The notes below the pieces were generated by a model that was not told the origin of the DNA, did no database searches, and worked only from the letters and a program-made list of their open reading frames with translations. The position numbers and the translations under genes were made by a program. From NCBI GenBank assembly GCA_964559355.1, contig CAZLHQ010000002.1, positions 4,012 to 68,011 on the forward strand: a stretch of DNA of 64,000 nucleotides, given 5' to 3'. This document shows positions 1 to 8,994 of this stretch, piece by piece. This DNA comes from JAEUMD01 sp964559355 (GTDB taxonomy: Bacteria; Pseudomonadota; Alphaproteobacteria; Rhizobiales; Hyphomicrobiaceae). The stretch's first letter is position 1; the number at the start of each line of letters is the position of its first letter.

Positions 1-1097
1 TCCTTGTAGAAGCGTTCAACATCCGTCTCGGGTGCCACGAGCCTTTGCGGCTGGGCAACGGGCGCCGACTTGTTGTCGTTGGCGCCGGAACGCGGCTGCT
101 CGATCGCAACGGGAGCCATGGCCGGAGCCGCAACTTCCGCCACCGCTGCCGCGGCGGTGCCGATGTCGGACTTGTCGTCCTCCATTTCGGTGCTTGCAAT
201 CTCCTCGATGCGAGGAGCCTCGATCGCTTCAACCTTTGGTGCGACCATCGCGGACTGGGTTGCAACCCGTCCAGCCTCACGCAGCCGCGCCATGTCGGGA
301 GCAGCCGGTGCGAGGCGATCGTCGATACGCCAAGCGCTGAAGGCGACGTACATGCCGAAGCTCGAACCGATCTCGAGCAAGATCGCGATGAACACCGTCA
401 GTGCCATCTGGATCGTGCTGACATCGAAGCCCGAAAGCTTGGCCAGAACGGCGGCTTGCGGATCGGCTTCCGCCATCACGCTGCCACCTGCCGTAGTCTT
501 CGACAATGCGGCCTGCGTTTCAGCAACCCGCGCTTCCAATGCGCCACGCTGCTCGGCGGAGCCAAGCTCGGCAGCCAAGGCATGGTACTTGTCGCAGAAC
601 GTGCGCTGGTACTTGTCCTTGGCCTTGGTGCAACCGTCGGTCCATTGCCAAGCGCGGTTAGTTTTGGCCGCCGCCATCTCACTTTGAACCGTTGCAGCCG
701 GACGATGCTGCGGCACCCAGGAGAGTTGCTCCTGCGCCCGTTGCAAGTCCGCCCTCAGGTCCTTGTAGGATTGAGAGGCAACCTCACGCTGCCCGGCCGT
801 ATCGAACCGGTTCAATGCCGCGTGACCGAAGGCCGAAGTCAGCGAATAGCTCGTGACGACGACCCAAACGACAGCCGATGCTGCCGCCTGCGACCACATC
901 TTGTTTCGAATTGCGGCGAACAGGAAGAACGGTATCAACGCCTTGAAACAATCGGCAGCGGCACTTGCCGCACCATAGATTTGACCGTCCAGCTCGGTTT
1001 TTCCGAGACTTAATCCAAAACGCCAGTTCATCGCAGCGGAGACTGCTAGCAGCACTCCCGCGGCGAGGACGCCTAACACACCTAGAGCATGTCTCAT
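1..1097 (-). CDS. Unrecognised four-TM membrane protein (C-terminus cut by window edge)
   Basis: An open frame runs from an ATG at 1095-1097 leftwards off the window, about 365 codons with no stop. An AAGGAGAG ribosome-binding site lies about 9 bases upstream of the ATG. Hydrophobic stretches lie at roughly residues 4-23, 42-63, 68-88 and 230-258, which suggests four membrane segments. Between segments three and four is a charged Gln/Glu/Lys-rich region, about residues 100-220, with coiled-coil character. The visible C-terminal part is Ala/Pro-rich with acidic patches and looks disordered. I do not recognise the family. The frame is supported by its continuous opening, the strong ribosome-binding site and the membrane pattern. 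Other frames on either strand give shorter, compositionally odd products. Confidence 0.72.
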   Translation of the reverse strand, partial: MRHALGVLGVLAAGVLLAVSAAMNWRFGLSLGKTELDGQIYGAASAAADCFKALIPFFLFAAIRNKMWSQAAASAVVWVVVTSYSLTSAFGHAALNRFDTAGQREVASQSYKDLRADLQRAQEQLSWVPQHRPAATVQSEMAAAKTNRAWQWTDGCTKAKDKYQRTFCDKYHALAAELGSAEQRGALEARVAETQAALSKTTAGGSVMAEADPQAAVLAKLSGFDVSTIQMALTVFIAILLEIGSSFGMYVAFSAWRIDDRLAPAAPDMARLREAGRVATQSAMVAPKVEAIEAPRIEEIASTEMEDDKSDIGTAAAAVAEVAAPAMAPVAIEQPRSGANDNKSAPVAQPQRLVAPETDVERFYK

Positions 1098-2197
1098 AGG
1101 TTTGCCCTCTCCTTGTGCGGACAGCCGGCGCCAAGTCGGCCACCGGCTTGCGGTCTTGTCAGCCTCGAGGGGTAGGCTACCTGCTCATACGCACTACTCT
1201 GGCGTGTGGAACCTTCTCAAGAGCGACTTCTCTCACCTGTGAGCATCCAGAACCCATTCCCCAATGGGTGCCGGCAGATGGCTGAAGCGTTCCCGGTTCG
1301 ACACACTCTAGAGCCGGAGCCCTGGTTGGCATTCGATGTGATCACAGCACCAATCGCCGCTCGATCCGCGCTGTGCAGAACTCATCGATAAGCACCAGGG
1401 ATAACAAGTTCGACGCAATAGACACGCCCCCTCGATTTCAACGCTAACTCGATTCGTAGCGAATTGTTAAAGGAATCAGTTTCCTAGATGGAACATCCCG
1501 GAGCCGCTGCGGGTCCATGGCTCGTCTTTGCCGGCCGCCCCCGCGCGCAGTTCTCCACAACGGCGGCGAAACCATCAACAGGCTATCCCCAGCCCACAGG
1601 CCGCCTGCTACTAGATGTTGTGGCTTGCCGTGATGCCTGCACCAAGTGTGGTTCTGCGGCCGCGCCGTGTGGCATATCCACCCAAACCGGCGCCAATCGA
1701 CTTGTTGGACGAGCGCCGTCGTCCGCACTCAGACAAGTGATGCAAATTTGGCACTAGCGGGTTTGTCTATAACATGATGGTTGCATCCGCCACTGCTTCG
1801 ATTAATCTTAGAGTGAAGTGCACGGATTGGCATGCAACCGCTCTGCGTGAGCTTACTCGCAATCGCAGCCACACCTTGTGCCCAGACCGACAACACGAGT
1901 GGCAACTCCCGGATCTGCACCCCCACGTTTACTGCTCCCAGGTCTACAGCTCCAGGTCTACAGCTCAGGTTCTCGGCACCTCAGGCACTCGGCACATCAA
2001 GCAACATGCCTCTCCTCGCACCTGCCCGACCGCGTTCGCCTATCAGATCGGCGAGAGTTGCGTGTTGCGGGCCTTACCTGCGTCCTGGCGCGATGTTCCA
2101 GGACCAGGAGTCGTGAGTCAGGGCTCCTGTATGGGGTCGAAGAGTGACGCGCGCGTTCGTCCAGCGACCCTGGGGGCGCGTGCCGGAGGGTAGTACG
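1098..2197. other. 1.1-kb intergenic region without a convincing gene
   Basis: No frame here combines a ribosome-binding site with protein-like composition. Short frames exist on both strands but overlap one another and are rich in Arg, Cys, His and Pro, as expected of chance frames in GC-rich DNA. The left end holds the divergent promoter for the membrane protein ending at the left edge. The right end holds the promoter of the gene starting at 2198. One short tandem repeat lies at 1940-1967. A plus-strand frame at 1832-2116 starts with a weakly signal-peptide-like stretch but lacks a clear ribosome-binding site, so I left it out. Confidence 0.5.
1940..1967. repeat. Two-copy 14-bp tandem repeat
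   Basis: AGGTCTACAGCTCC at 1940-1953 is followed directly by AGGTCTACAGCTCA at 1954-1967, differing only in the last base. It lies in non-coding DNA and has no evident function. Confidence 0.6.
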
Positions 2198-3655
2198 ATG
2201 CGCTTTCTCAGCAGCTTCTTGTTCCTCGTCAGTGCACTCAGCGTCGGCGCCCTAGCCTATTTCCCCCATGTCGCCGGCCCGCACCCAGACGCGATCGACA
2301 TCGCCGAGATCGAGGCAACGCCTCCTCTTCCGCCGGCAATTGGCGGCGCAATTTCGAGCCAGAACGCGGCGGGGCGCTCGTTTTCACCAACCAGTACTGG
2401 CTTTCGCAAGGTGGCCGACGCCGGTTCTGCCGGATCTTCGCAACCAGGCTCAGCGGCCAACGATCCGTCGCAGGCTGTTGTCAGCGGCGGCGCCTGGCAG
2501 ACCAACGTGACCGTTGTAAAAGGCGATGGCGACGCCAAGCGCCGCTCCTTTGTCACTCCGAGCGGCTGGAATGAGCGCGTAGAACTCGCGCGCAGCCTGC
2601 AGGTCGAACTCAAACGGGTCGGCTGCTATTCTGGTGCGGCCGATGGCGATTGGGGCGGAGCCTCCAAGCGCGCCATGACGTCGTTCTTGCAGAAGGTGAA
2701 TGCCACCTTGCCGGTCGAGGTGCCTGACTACATTCTTCTCACGCTCTTACAGGGGCACACAGACAAGGCCTGCGGCATCGAATGTCCAAGTGGGCAGAAC
2801 TTCGCTGCAGACGGCCGCTGCATCTCCAATGCCATCGTTGCGCAAGGCCCCGGCCGCAACTCGCTGCTTGCTCGCAAAACCACTGGCGAGGTTGGCGGGC
2901 AGCGCACGGCGCTTGCTTCGGCTGTCAACACCCGGCCTGCTGACAAGGCTTGGACCGGCGCCGTCGCGGCGACCGGGGCTGCTTCGGTTGCGGCCGCAGG
3001 AACGACCGCAGCAGCAGCGCCGGCCGGACGACCCACCGCCCAGGTAAAATCCGGTACACCAGCACGATCAGTTGCGCGCTCCGCCTCACCGCCTCCAGTC
3101 GCGCAGCCCGCACCCAACCAATATGCAGCCAATCAGAAGGCACAGCCGCAGCGCGCAGCCGCACCTACAGCAGGCGTCACGGCGTCCGCGCAAATCGATG
3201 CCGCGGCTCCCGCCGCTGCTGCACCGCCGCCAGTCGAGCCGCTGCCGGGTCGCATGGCGATTGGCGCACCCATTCCGGAGGCACCGGGCTCTGCACCGGC
3301 ATCGCTCGCCACCGCGCCTCAAGCTGTCGCGCCCGCAATTGACATTGCCCCACGCCCGACCAAGCCGCGCGGGTCAACGTCCGCCGCGCTTACCAGCCCT
3401 GACAATGGCGATGCCGTGCAGGTCCAGGCGCCAGCCGCAGCACCTCCTGCGGTTGCCATTGCGCCGACCAAAGCCCGGCGCGCAAATGCAAGGCCGCGTG
3501 GCTCCGGTCAATTCTACTCGCGCTCAACACCTGCCAAGGCGTACCGCTCATACGAGCCTCGCAACGGGTACGCTGTCGTGCGAACCTCACAAGGCAAGGT
3601 TCGGCGTGGGTCTCCTACTCACAATCTGATGTTGAGCCTGGGCGGCGTGTTCTAA
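2198..3655 (+). CDS. Secreted/anchored protein with peptidoglycan-binding-like domain
   Basis: This 485-residue protein starts at the ATG at 2198, which has GGAGGG eight bases upstream; the open frame extends further 5' to 2144 but without such a site. Residues 1-20 form a signal or membrane-anchor segment. Around residues 125-185 there is a region resembling peptidoglycan-binding-1 domains (a Leu-Gln-x-Glu-Leu helix, then a Gly-x-Tyr-Ser-Gly-x-x-Asp-Gly turn), followed by a Cys pair near residues 190-205. From about residue 225 to the end the chain is Ala/Pro-rich and low in complexity. This layout is common among alphaproteobacterial cell-envelope proteins of unknown role. No catalytic domain was seen, so an enzymatic function cannot be assigned. 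Confidence 0.7.
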   Translation: MRFLSSFLFLVSALSVGALAYFPHVAGPHPDAIDIAEIEATPPLPPAIGGAISSQNAAGRSFSPTSTGFRKVADAGSAGSSQPGSAANDPSQAVVSGGAWQTNVTVVKGDGDAKRRSFVTPSGWNERVELARSLQVELKRVGCYSGAADGDWGGASKRAMTSFLQKVNATLPVEVPDYILLTLLQGHTDKACGIECPSGQNFAADGRCISNAIVAQGPGRNSLLARKTTGEVGGQRTALASAVNTRPADKAWTGAVAATGAASVAAAGTTAAAAPAGRPTAQVKSGTPARSVARSASPPPVAQPAPNQYAANQKAQPQRAAAPTAGVTASAQIDAAAPAAAAPPPVEPLPGRMAIGAPIPEAPGSAPASLATAPQAVAPAIDIAPRPTKPRGSTSAALTSPDNGDAVQVQAPAAAPPAVAIAPTKARRANARPRGSGQFYSRSTPAKAYRSYEPRNGYAVVRTSQGKVRRGSPTHNLMLSLGGVF

Positions 3656-3669
3656 AACCTGATCGTCGG

Positions 3670-3694
3670 CGATGGAACCGGCGCGTTTCCATCG
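3670..3694. terminator. Palindrome between convergent genes, likely terminator
   Basis: CGATGGAA at 3670-3677 and TTCCATCG at 3687-3694 form a perfect 8-bp stem around a 9-base loop. It sits 15 bases after the stop of the gene ending at 3655 and between that gene and the convergent cutA. The core resembles the palindrome at 8934-8994. Confidence 0.55.
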
Positions 3695-3752
3695 ATGACG
3701 TTCCTCGCCAGAGTAACTCGTGCAGCCCAGTCAGCGGTGCGCCCGCGCGGGC

Positions 3753-4100
3753 TCATCGCACACGGATGGCCTGCGTCTCGCGCATGATCCAATCCAGAAA
3801 TGCCGGCAACCCGTCGTCGACCGCCATCACCAGCACGGCGGGAACGTCATAGGGGTGGCGATCTGCCACCCTTTGCGTGACGGCGTGCGCCAGACCCGCG
3901 CGGGTCTTGACCAGGGCCGCCACTTCGGTCTCCTGCTGGCGCTCACCCTCCCAGTTGTAGATCGACGTTATCGATCCCAGCACATTAACGCAGGCTGCGA
4001 GCTTGCTATCGATCAATTCACCAGCAATGCTCAACGCGATGTCACGATCTGGAAAAGTACAGTAGATCACTACAGGTCTGTCGACGTTGTCCGCCACCAT
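3753..4100 (-). CDS. cutA: Divalent-cation tolerance protein CutA
   Basis: This 115-residue cytoplasmic protein has the usual CutA size. CutA proteins are trimers of ferredoxin-like fold that bind divalent metals such as copper; their exact role is unsettled. Visible conserved elements are the CTFPDRDIA stretch near the N-terminus, AACVNVLGSITSIYNWEG in the middle, the E-x-x-ALVKTR strand, and HPYDVPAVL followed by the C-terminal helix. The ATG at 4100 is chosen because GGAGGTGG sits directly upstream; a start 12 codons earlier would add an Arg-rich stretch not typical of the family. It is convergent with the gene ending at 3655 and divergent from nadK. Confidence 0.92.
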   Translation of the reverse strand: MVADNVDRPVVIYCTFPDRDIALSIAGELIDSKLAACVNVLGSITSIYNWEGERQQETEVAALVKTRAGLAHAVTQRVADRHPYDVPAVLVMAVDDGLPAFLDWIMRETQAIRVR

Positions 4101-4205
4101 CCACCTCCTCGACCGAGACCGCCCGGCCACAATCACCGCGTTGCAACCTTCGCCTCGCCGTCACCTACGGCGCCCACATGATGACCAGATGACGGCCCCG
4201 ACGAG

Positions 4206-4988
4206 ATGACGGCCCAAACGAAAAAATTCGACAAGATCGCCTTCGTCGCCAGCGACGTCGTCGAGGCCCAGCGCGGCATGAAACGCCTGACGCAGCGTTA
4301 TGGCAACGTCAAACCGTGGGAGGCCGATGCCATCGTCGCTCTGGGCGGCGACGGCCTCATGCTACAGACGCTGCATCGCTACATGAACGACGGTATCCCG
4401 ATCTACGGCATGAACCGCGGATCGGTCGGCTTTCTGATGAACGAGTATCGCGAGGACGATCTGATCGAGCGCCTTGCCGCCGCCGAGACCACTCGCATCC
4501 ATCCGTTGTCGATGATCGCCTTCGACAAGGAGGGCAAGGCGCACAAGAGCCTCGCCATCAATGAGGTATCTGTGTTTCGCGAACGCTTCCAGGCGGCCAA
4601 GCTGCAAATTGCGGTGGATGGCAAGGTGCGCCTGCACGAGCTGATCTGCGACGGCGTGCTGGTGGCTACTCCTGCGGGCTCGACCGCCTACAACCTGTCC
4701 GCCGACGGGCCGATCCTGCCGATCTTCGCGCCACTGCTGGCGATGACGCCGATTTCACCATTCCGCCCGCGGCGGTGGCGCGGCGCGTTGCTGTCCAACT
4801 CCGCGCACATCACCATCACCGTCAACGAACCTGAGAAGCGACCCGTGAGCGCCACTGCCGATCACTTCGAAACTCGCGACGTTCTGCGAGTCGAGATCGA
4901 GCAGGCCCACGCCATCGAGCTTTTCATGATGTTCGACACCGGACACGATCTCGATGAGCGCGTGCTGTCCGAGCAGTTCCGCTATTGA
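4206..4988 (+). CDS. nadK: NAD kinase
   Basis: NAD kinase phosphorylates NAD with ATP to give NADP in the cytoplasm. The 260-residue length fits the short bacterial form. The GGDG motif that binds nucleotide phosphate is at residues 47-50, followed by L-M-L-Q-T. An INEVS segment near residue 118 and the TPAGSTAYNLSADGPIL block near residues 155-172 contain the NAD-binding Asn-Glu pair and the conserved Gly/Ser/Thr/Tyr residues. The frame is complete and nothing looks damaged. It reads divergently from cutA with about 100 bp between starts. Confidence 0.95.
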   Translation: MTAQTKKFDKIAFVASDVVEAQRGMKRLTQRYGNVKPWEADAIVALGGDGLMLQTLHRYMNDGIPIYGMNRGSVGFLMNEYREDDLIERLAAAETTRIHPLSMIAFDKEGKAHKSLAINEVSVFRERFQAAKLQIAVDGKVRLHELICDGVLVATPAGSTAYNLSADGPILPIFAPLLAMTPISPFRPRRWRGALLSNSAHITITVNEPEKRPVSATADHFETRDVLRVEIEQAHAIELFMMFDTGHDLDERVLSEQFRY

Positions 4989-5098
4989 TCCGGGCGTAGA
5001 GGTGCTGCAACTCGCCGGCACGCTAGCAATCCTGGTGCAGCAGCAATCTATGTGCAGAAGGGTGCGCGGTGGCTCCACGACGGATGCCGATCAGCACG

Positions 5099-5674
5099 TC
5101 AGCCTTGCCAGTGAGTGACAATATCGGCCAGCGGCGGACGCGGACGCTCTTCTGGCTTGGCGCTCGCCGATCCGATGTAGACGAAGCCGGCCACACGCTC
5201 GTTCGCAGCGAGGCCCAATGCGACGCGCACACGCGGGCTGTAGGCCATCCACTCGGTCAGCCAGCAGGTCGCATAGCCCATGGCGTTGGCGGCGATGCAC
5301 AGGTTCATGGCGCTCGCACCAGCCGAAAGTATCTGCTCCCATTCCGGTGCACCTGGCTTGTCCTGCACACGACTGACGACGGCAATGACGATCGGCGCGC
5401 GCATGAATCGCTTGCGCTCGGTTTCAAGACGAATCGGCGACGGCGGCATCGTATCCTCCGCCTCGCATGCCTGCGCAATCTTCTCGCCAAAGCGGGCGCG
5501 TGCGTCTCCTGAAAACACGATGAAGCGCCACGGCACCAGCTTCTTGTGGTCGGGCACGCGCGAGGCGATCGTCAGCAGCACGTCGAGTTCGGCGGCCGAC
5601 GGTCCCGGCTCGACCATCAGATCGGGCTTCAACGAGCGCCGCGATTTGAGAAGGTCTAGGGTCGACGTGTCCAT
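5099..5674 (-). CDS. Nitroreductase family flavoprotein (YdjA-like)
   Basis: This 191-residue protein resembles the short nitroreductases of the YdjA/RutE-like branch, FMN enzymes that use NAD(P)H to reduce nitro or enone compounds. The N-terminal L-K-S-R-R-S-L-K element contributes phosphate-binding arginines to FMN. The DHKKLVPWRFIVF stretch around residues 42-54 and GASAMNLCIAANAMGYATCW around residues 118-137 are characteristic. The physiological substrate cannot be read from sequence. It is transcribed alone on the minus strand, divergent from the VWA gene at 5798. Confidence 0.88.
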   Translation of the reverse strand: MDTSTLDLLKSRRSLKPDLMVEPGPSAAELDVLLTIASRVPDHKKLVPWRFIVFSGDARARFGEKIAQACEAEDTMPPSPIRLETERKRFMRAPIVIAVVSRVQDKPGAPEWEQILSAGASAMNLCIAANAMGYATCWLTEWMAYSPRVRVALGLAANERVAGFVYIGSASAKPEERPRPPLADIVTHWQG

Positions 5675-5797
5675 GGGGCCATTCCGCGAAATCGATGACG
5701 AGGCCCTCTCGCTATCGCAATTCCGGCTCTGTTACAATCATGCAGCGCGCTGCCTACCCTGGCGCAGTGCGAGCCCAACCGGACGGATACGCAGGAC

Positions 5798-7801
5798 ATG
5801 ACGAAAGCAAGGCAGATGCGCGCGCTGGCCTTTATCGTGCTCGCGACAATTCTCGCCGCCGGGGCGCAACCGGGATCGCCGATCTCGACGGCTCGGGCCG
5901 AAAGCCAGCCGCGCCTCGTCGCCGTGATCGACGGTTCGGGCTCGATGTGGGGCGGACTTGGCAGCGATGGGGTCAGCAAGCTCGCAGCCGCACGGCAGGC
6001 ACTCGAGCAGACGCTGCCGCAAATTGCGCCCTCGGCAAACCTTGGACTTGTCACGTTCGGTCCCGGCTGCCGTTCCGCAGATGTCGCCGTCGAACCCACC
6101 ACGAACGATGTTGAAGCCGTCCTCGCACCACTCGCCAAGTTCAATCCCCGTGGTAAAGGTCCGTTGTCCGCCGGCCTCAAGCTCGCGGCCGATGCCTTTC
6201 CCCAGGGCACGCGCGGCGCGATCGTCATGTTCCACGACGGCCTCGACAACTGCGGCGAGGATCAATGCGCGGCGGCAAGCGTCATCGCCACGGCGCATCC
6301 CGGTGTCGCGATCCACACCATTTCGCTCGGCATGGAAGCTGCCGAAGTGGAAGCAATCTCCTGCCTTGCAAGCAAGACCGGTGGACGCGCCTTTGCGGCC
6401 GAGGATACGGCTGGCGTGACGCGGGCCTTCAGCGAAATCGCCAATCTGATGGTCCGTCCCGAACCTGCACCACCCGCGCCGCAAGTGGCGGCCCCGCCGC
6501 CGCTGCCAGCACCTGCCACCAGCGGGCCGCCACGCCTCGTTGCGTCCGTCAGTCTCGCCGAAGGCAAGCCGCCGCTTGCCACCCCGCTTCAATGGCGCAT
6601 CAGCGATGTGGCGAGCGGCAAGCTGTTGCATGAAACGCTGGCGCCGACGCTCGCAGTCGCACTGCCGAAGGGTCTGGTGCGGATCGAGGTCGCGAGCGGC
6701 CGCGTCAAGGTTGAACGTCAAGCCGAGATCGCCGCCGAGGGTGATACCCGCATCGACATCGCGCTCAACGCAGGCATCGTGCGGTTTGACACCGGCGCAA
6801 AGCGGCTTGCCAGCGATGCGGAAGAACCCTTGATCCGCCTCGAAAGCCTCGCCACCGCACCCACTGCCAATGCCGACGCCAAGCATGCGGGCCTTGAAAC
6901 AGCCGCGGTTCAGGTTGCTACCCCGCTATGGATCGCACGCGGCAAAGCCATCGAGGCGCTGCTGCCGCCGGGTGAATACCGCGCTATCGCCGAATACGGT
7001 CTCGCCCGCGCCAGCGCACCGGTCAATGTCGGACCTGGCAGCGAGTTGAACCTGTCGCTGCCGCTCGAGGCCGGGCGGCTCGAACTGACGTCCTCGTCCA
7101 AGCTCGTTCGCGACATCGTCTATCAAATCTCGATCGACGATCCCGATCGCACCGGCGGCCGGCGCGAGATCGCCCGCACCGCACATCCCTCACCGTCGTT
7201 CGTGCTGTCGACTGGAACCTACTACATCGCCGCCCGTTCCGGATTGCGCGAGGTGCGCCGCCTCGTCACCGTGCGAAGCGGCGAAGTCTCGCGCGAGGCG
7301 TTTGCCCTCGATACCGCGCAGCTCACCGTCACCGCGACGCTCAACGGCACGCCAGCGGGCGCCGTGCCACTCGGTCTTGCGATTACGCCACTCAACACGG
7401 AGACTTCCGGTAGCCGCGCCACACGTCCCGTTTCGCTTGGCCAAACGCTCGAAGTGGCTGCTGGCCGCTATCGCATCACTGTCCGCCACGGTGCGGGCGA
7501 AGCGAGCGTCAGTCGCGAGGTCGAGCTTGCCGCTGGCCAACAGCAACACATCGCCATCGACTTGAAGACGGTGGAGCTGCACGTCGACACGTCGGCCGCG
7601 GCGGGCGCCACGGGCGGCGCGCGCTGCGAAGTCATCACCAGCGGTCGCGTCATCTGGCGCACGGTCGAGGCCAACCCCAAAGCGGTGCTCGACCCGGGCA
7701 CCTATGTCGTGCGCTGCCGTGCGGCGGATGTGGTGCGGGAGACATCCATCACGCTGGCCGCGGGCGATCAGCAGCGCGTTTCGCCATTTTCCGCACGCTG
7801 A
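5798..7801 (+). CDS. Secreted von Willebrand factor A protein with repeated beta-rich modules
   Basis: This 667-residue protein has an N-terminal signal peptide ending near residue 35. A VWA domain follows at about residues 38-215. Its metal-ion-dependent adhesion site is visible as DGSGS near residue 47, with further acidic and threonine ligands in FHDGLDNCGED near residue 150. A short Pro/Ala linker near residues 220-240 leads to about 420 residues of repeated beta-sandwich-like modules with recurring Gly-x-Tyr-x-x-x and acidic turns. These modules resemble those in the next gene downstream. The role is unknown; a periplasmic or surface binding protein is likely. GGAC about seven bases before the ATG is a weak ribosome-binding site, and an ATG six codons in is an alternative start. 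Confidence 0.82.
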   Translation: MTKARQMRALAFIVLATILAAGAQPGSPISTARAESQPRLVAVIDGSGSMWGGLGSDGVSKLAAARQALEQTLPQIAPSANLGLVTFGPGCRSADVAVEPTTNDVEAVLAPLAKFNPRGKGPLSAGLKLAADAFPQGTRGAIVMFHDGLDNCGEDQCAAASVIATAHPGVAIHTISLGMEAAEVEAISCLASKTGGRAFAAEDTAGVTRAFSEIANLMVRPEPAPPAPQVAAPPPLPAPATSGPPRLVASVSLAEGKPPLATPLQWRISDVASGKLLHETLAPTLAVALPKGLVRIEVASGRVKVERQAEIAAEGDTRIDIALNAGIVRFDTGAKRLASDAEEPLIRLESLATAPTANADAKHAGLETAAVQVATPLWIARGKAIEALLPPGEYRAIAEYGLARASAPVNVGPGSELNLSLPLEAGRLELTSSSKLVRDIVYQISIDDPDRTGGRREIARTAHPSPSFVLSTGTYYIAARSGLREVRRLVTVRSGEVSREAFALDTAQLTVTATLNGTPAGAVPLGLAITPLNTETSGSRATRPVSLGQTLEVAAGRYRITVRHGAGEASVSREVELAAGQQQHIAIDLKTVELHVDTSAAAGATGGARCEVITSGRVIWRTVEANPKAVLDPGTYVVRCRAADVVRETSITLAAGDQQRVSPFSAR

Positions 7802-7918
7802 CCTGGACGCCATGGCGTCGATCCCCACCCGATCGCCTCGCCCACCACGATGTCGACACAGTTGATCGCTTGCACTGCGCTCTTGATGAGCACCACCCGA
7901 CACGTAGCGGAGCCTAGA

Positions 7919-8935
7919 ATGAGGACGGTGAAAACAGGCCACAGCACGATCTGCAGCCTGCTGGCGACCTTGCTCCTTGCCGCGCTGCCGTCTGCGCCAA
8001 CCCACGCGCAGATGCCGGGCGGCGGCTGGTCGACGGATCTCGACATGAAACCCGTTCCGTCAGCGCCCGCCACACCGGCAGCGCCGGCGACGCAGCCTGA
8101 TCCGCCCACCATGTCGGGTCAGAGCACAACTGTGCTCAAGAAAAAGTCGAAGGAGCAGGAGGCACCCGCCGCCGAGTTCTCTAAAGTGCGTCTCGTTGCG
8201 CTGCTCACCGCCGACGGCCAGCGCATCGAGCAGGATCTGGTCTGGCGCGTCTTCGACGACAGCTCGACGCCTGGCAATACCGGCAAGCTGCTGTCGACCC
8301 ACAACGAGGCGTCCCCTCTCGTCAAGTTGAAGCCCGGCACCTACACCATCAACGCCGCGTTCGGTAGAGCACACCTGACGCGCAAGATCACTGTTGCGGC
8401 CGGCGTCGAGACGACGGAGCCATTCGTGCTCAATGCCGGCGGTCTGCGCCTGCGCGTTACGACGTCGAGTGACAAGATGGATGCCAGCAAGGCGATCTAC
8501 GACATCCTCACCGACGAACGCGATCAGCGCGGCAATCGCAAGCCGGTGCTGAGCCGCGCCAAGCCCAACGTCGTCATGCGCCTCAACTCGGGAATCTATC
8601 GCGTCGTGTCGACCTTGGGTGACGCCAATGCCACCGTCGAAGCCGACGTGACCGTGGAGGCGGGCAAGCTCACCGAGGCTTCCCTCACGCACAAGGCAGC
8701 TCGAGTGACCTTGAAGCTCGTCATGCGCCAAGGCGGTGAAGCTCTGCCCGATACCGAATGGACCGTGCTGACGGAAACCGGCCAGACCGTCAAATCGAGC
8801 GTCGGCGCGCTACCGACGCATATTTTTGCGCCGGGAAACTATCTTGCGGTCGCCAAGTCGCAGGGCAAAGTCTTCCGCCGCAATTTCACGGTGAGCGATG
8901 GCGAGGTGGTGCAAGTCGAGGTGCTGCGCCAATAG
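7919..8935 (+). CDS. Secreted protein with beta-rich modules, paralogous to its upstream neighbour
   Basis: This 338-residue protein starts at the ATG at 7919, preceded by GGAG and followed by a clean signal peptide ending at THAQ near residue 31. A Pro/Ala-rich linker covers about residues 35-65 and a Lys-rich patch follows. The remaining 260 residues form repeated modules in the style of the C-terminal half of the VWA protein ending at 7801. Both show the same succession of Leu-x-Leu strands, Y-x-I-x-x-D/E segments, and G-x-Y-x-x-x-(S/A) turns. It has no VWA domain. The pair probably arose by duplication of the module array and may be co-transcribed, as only 117 bp separate them. Function unknown. 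Confidence 0.8.
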   Translation: MRTVKTGHSTICSLLATLLLAALPSAPTHAQMPGGGWSTDLDMKPVPSAPATPAAPATQPDPPTMSGQSTTVLKKKSKEQEAPAAEFSKVRLVALLTADGQRIEQDLVWRVFDDSSTPGNTGKLLSTHNEASPLVKLKPGTYTINAAFGRAHLTRKITVAAGVETTEPFVLNAGGLRLRVTTSSDKMDASKAIYDILTDERDQRGNRKPVLSRAKPNVVMRLNSGIYRVVSTLGDANATVEADVTVEAGKLTEASLTHKAARVTLKLVMRQGGEALPDTEWTVLTETGQTVKSSVGALPTHIFAPGNYLAVAKSQGKVFRRNFTVSDGEVVQVEVLRQ

Positions 8936-8994
8936 AGTCTGATTCACGCCTTCGATGGAAACCGAAGCGGTTCCATCTCAGTCGATCAGGCTCT
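8934..8994. terminator. Long imperfect palindrome, probable bidirectional terminator
   Basis: Outer arms 8934-8943 (AGAGTCTGAT) and 8985-8994 (ATCAGGCTCT) pair with one wobble. Inner arms 8954-8964 (GATGGAAACCG) and 8968-8977 (CGGTTCCATC) pair with one bulged A. It overlaps the stop codons of two convergent genes and is followed by AAAAAT on the plus strand. The inner core is related to the palindrome at 3670-3694. Confidence 0.6.

Noticed and set aside
1940..1967. Tandem repeat as a possible CRISPR fragment
   Set aside because: Two adjacent 14-bp copies without spacers and no cas genes.
1832..2116. Small secreted protein frame in the 1.1-kb gap
   Set aside because: The signal-like start lacks basic residues, no ribosome-binding site is visible, and the rest is Pro/Ser/Ala chance sequence crossing the tandem repeat.
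5738..6886. Minus-strand frame of 382 codons opposite the VWA gene
   Set aside because: The VWA domain and signal peptide on the plus strand are clear; the antisense frame shows no domain and no ribosome-binding site.
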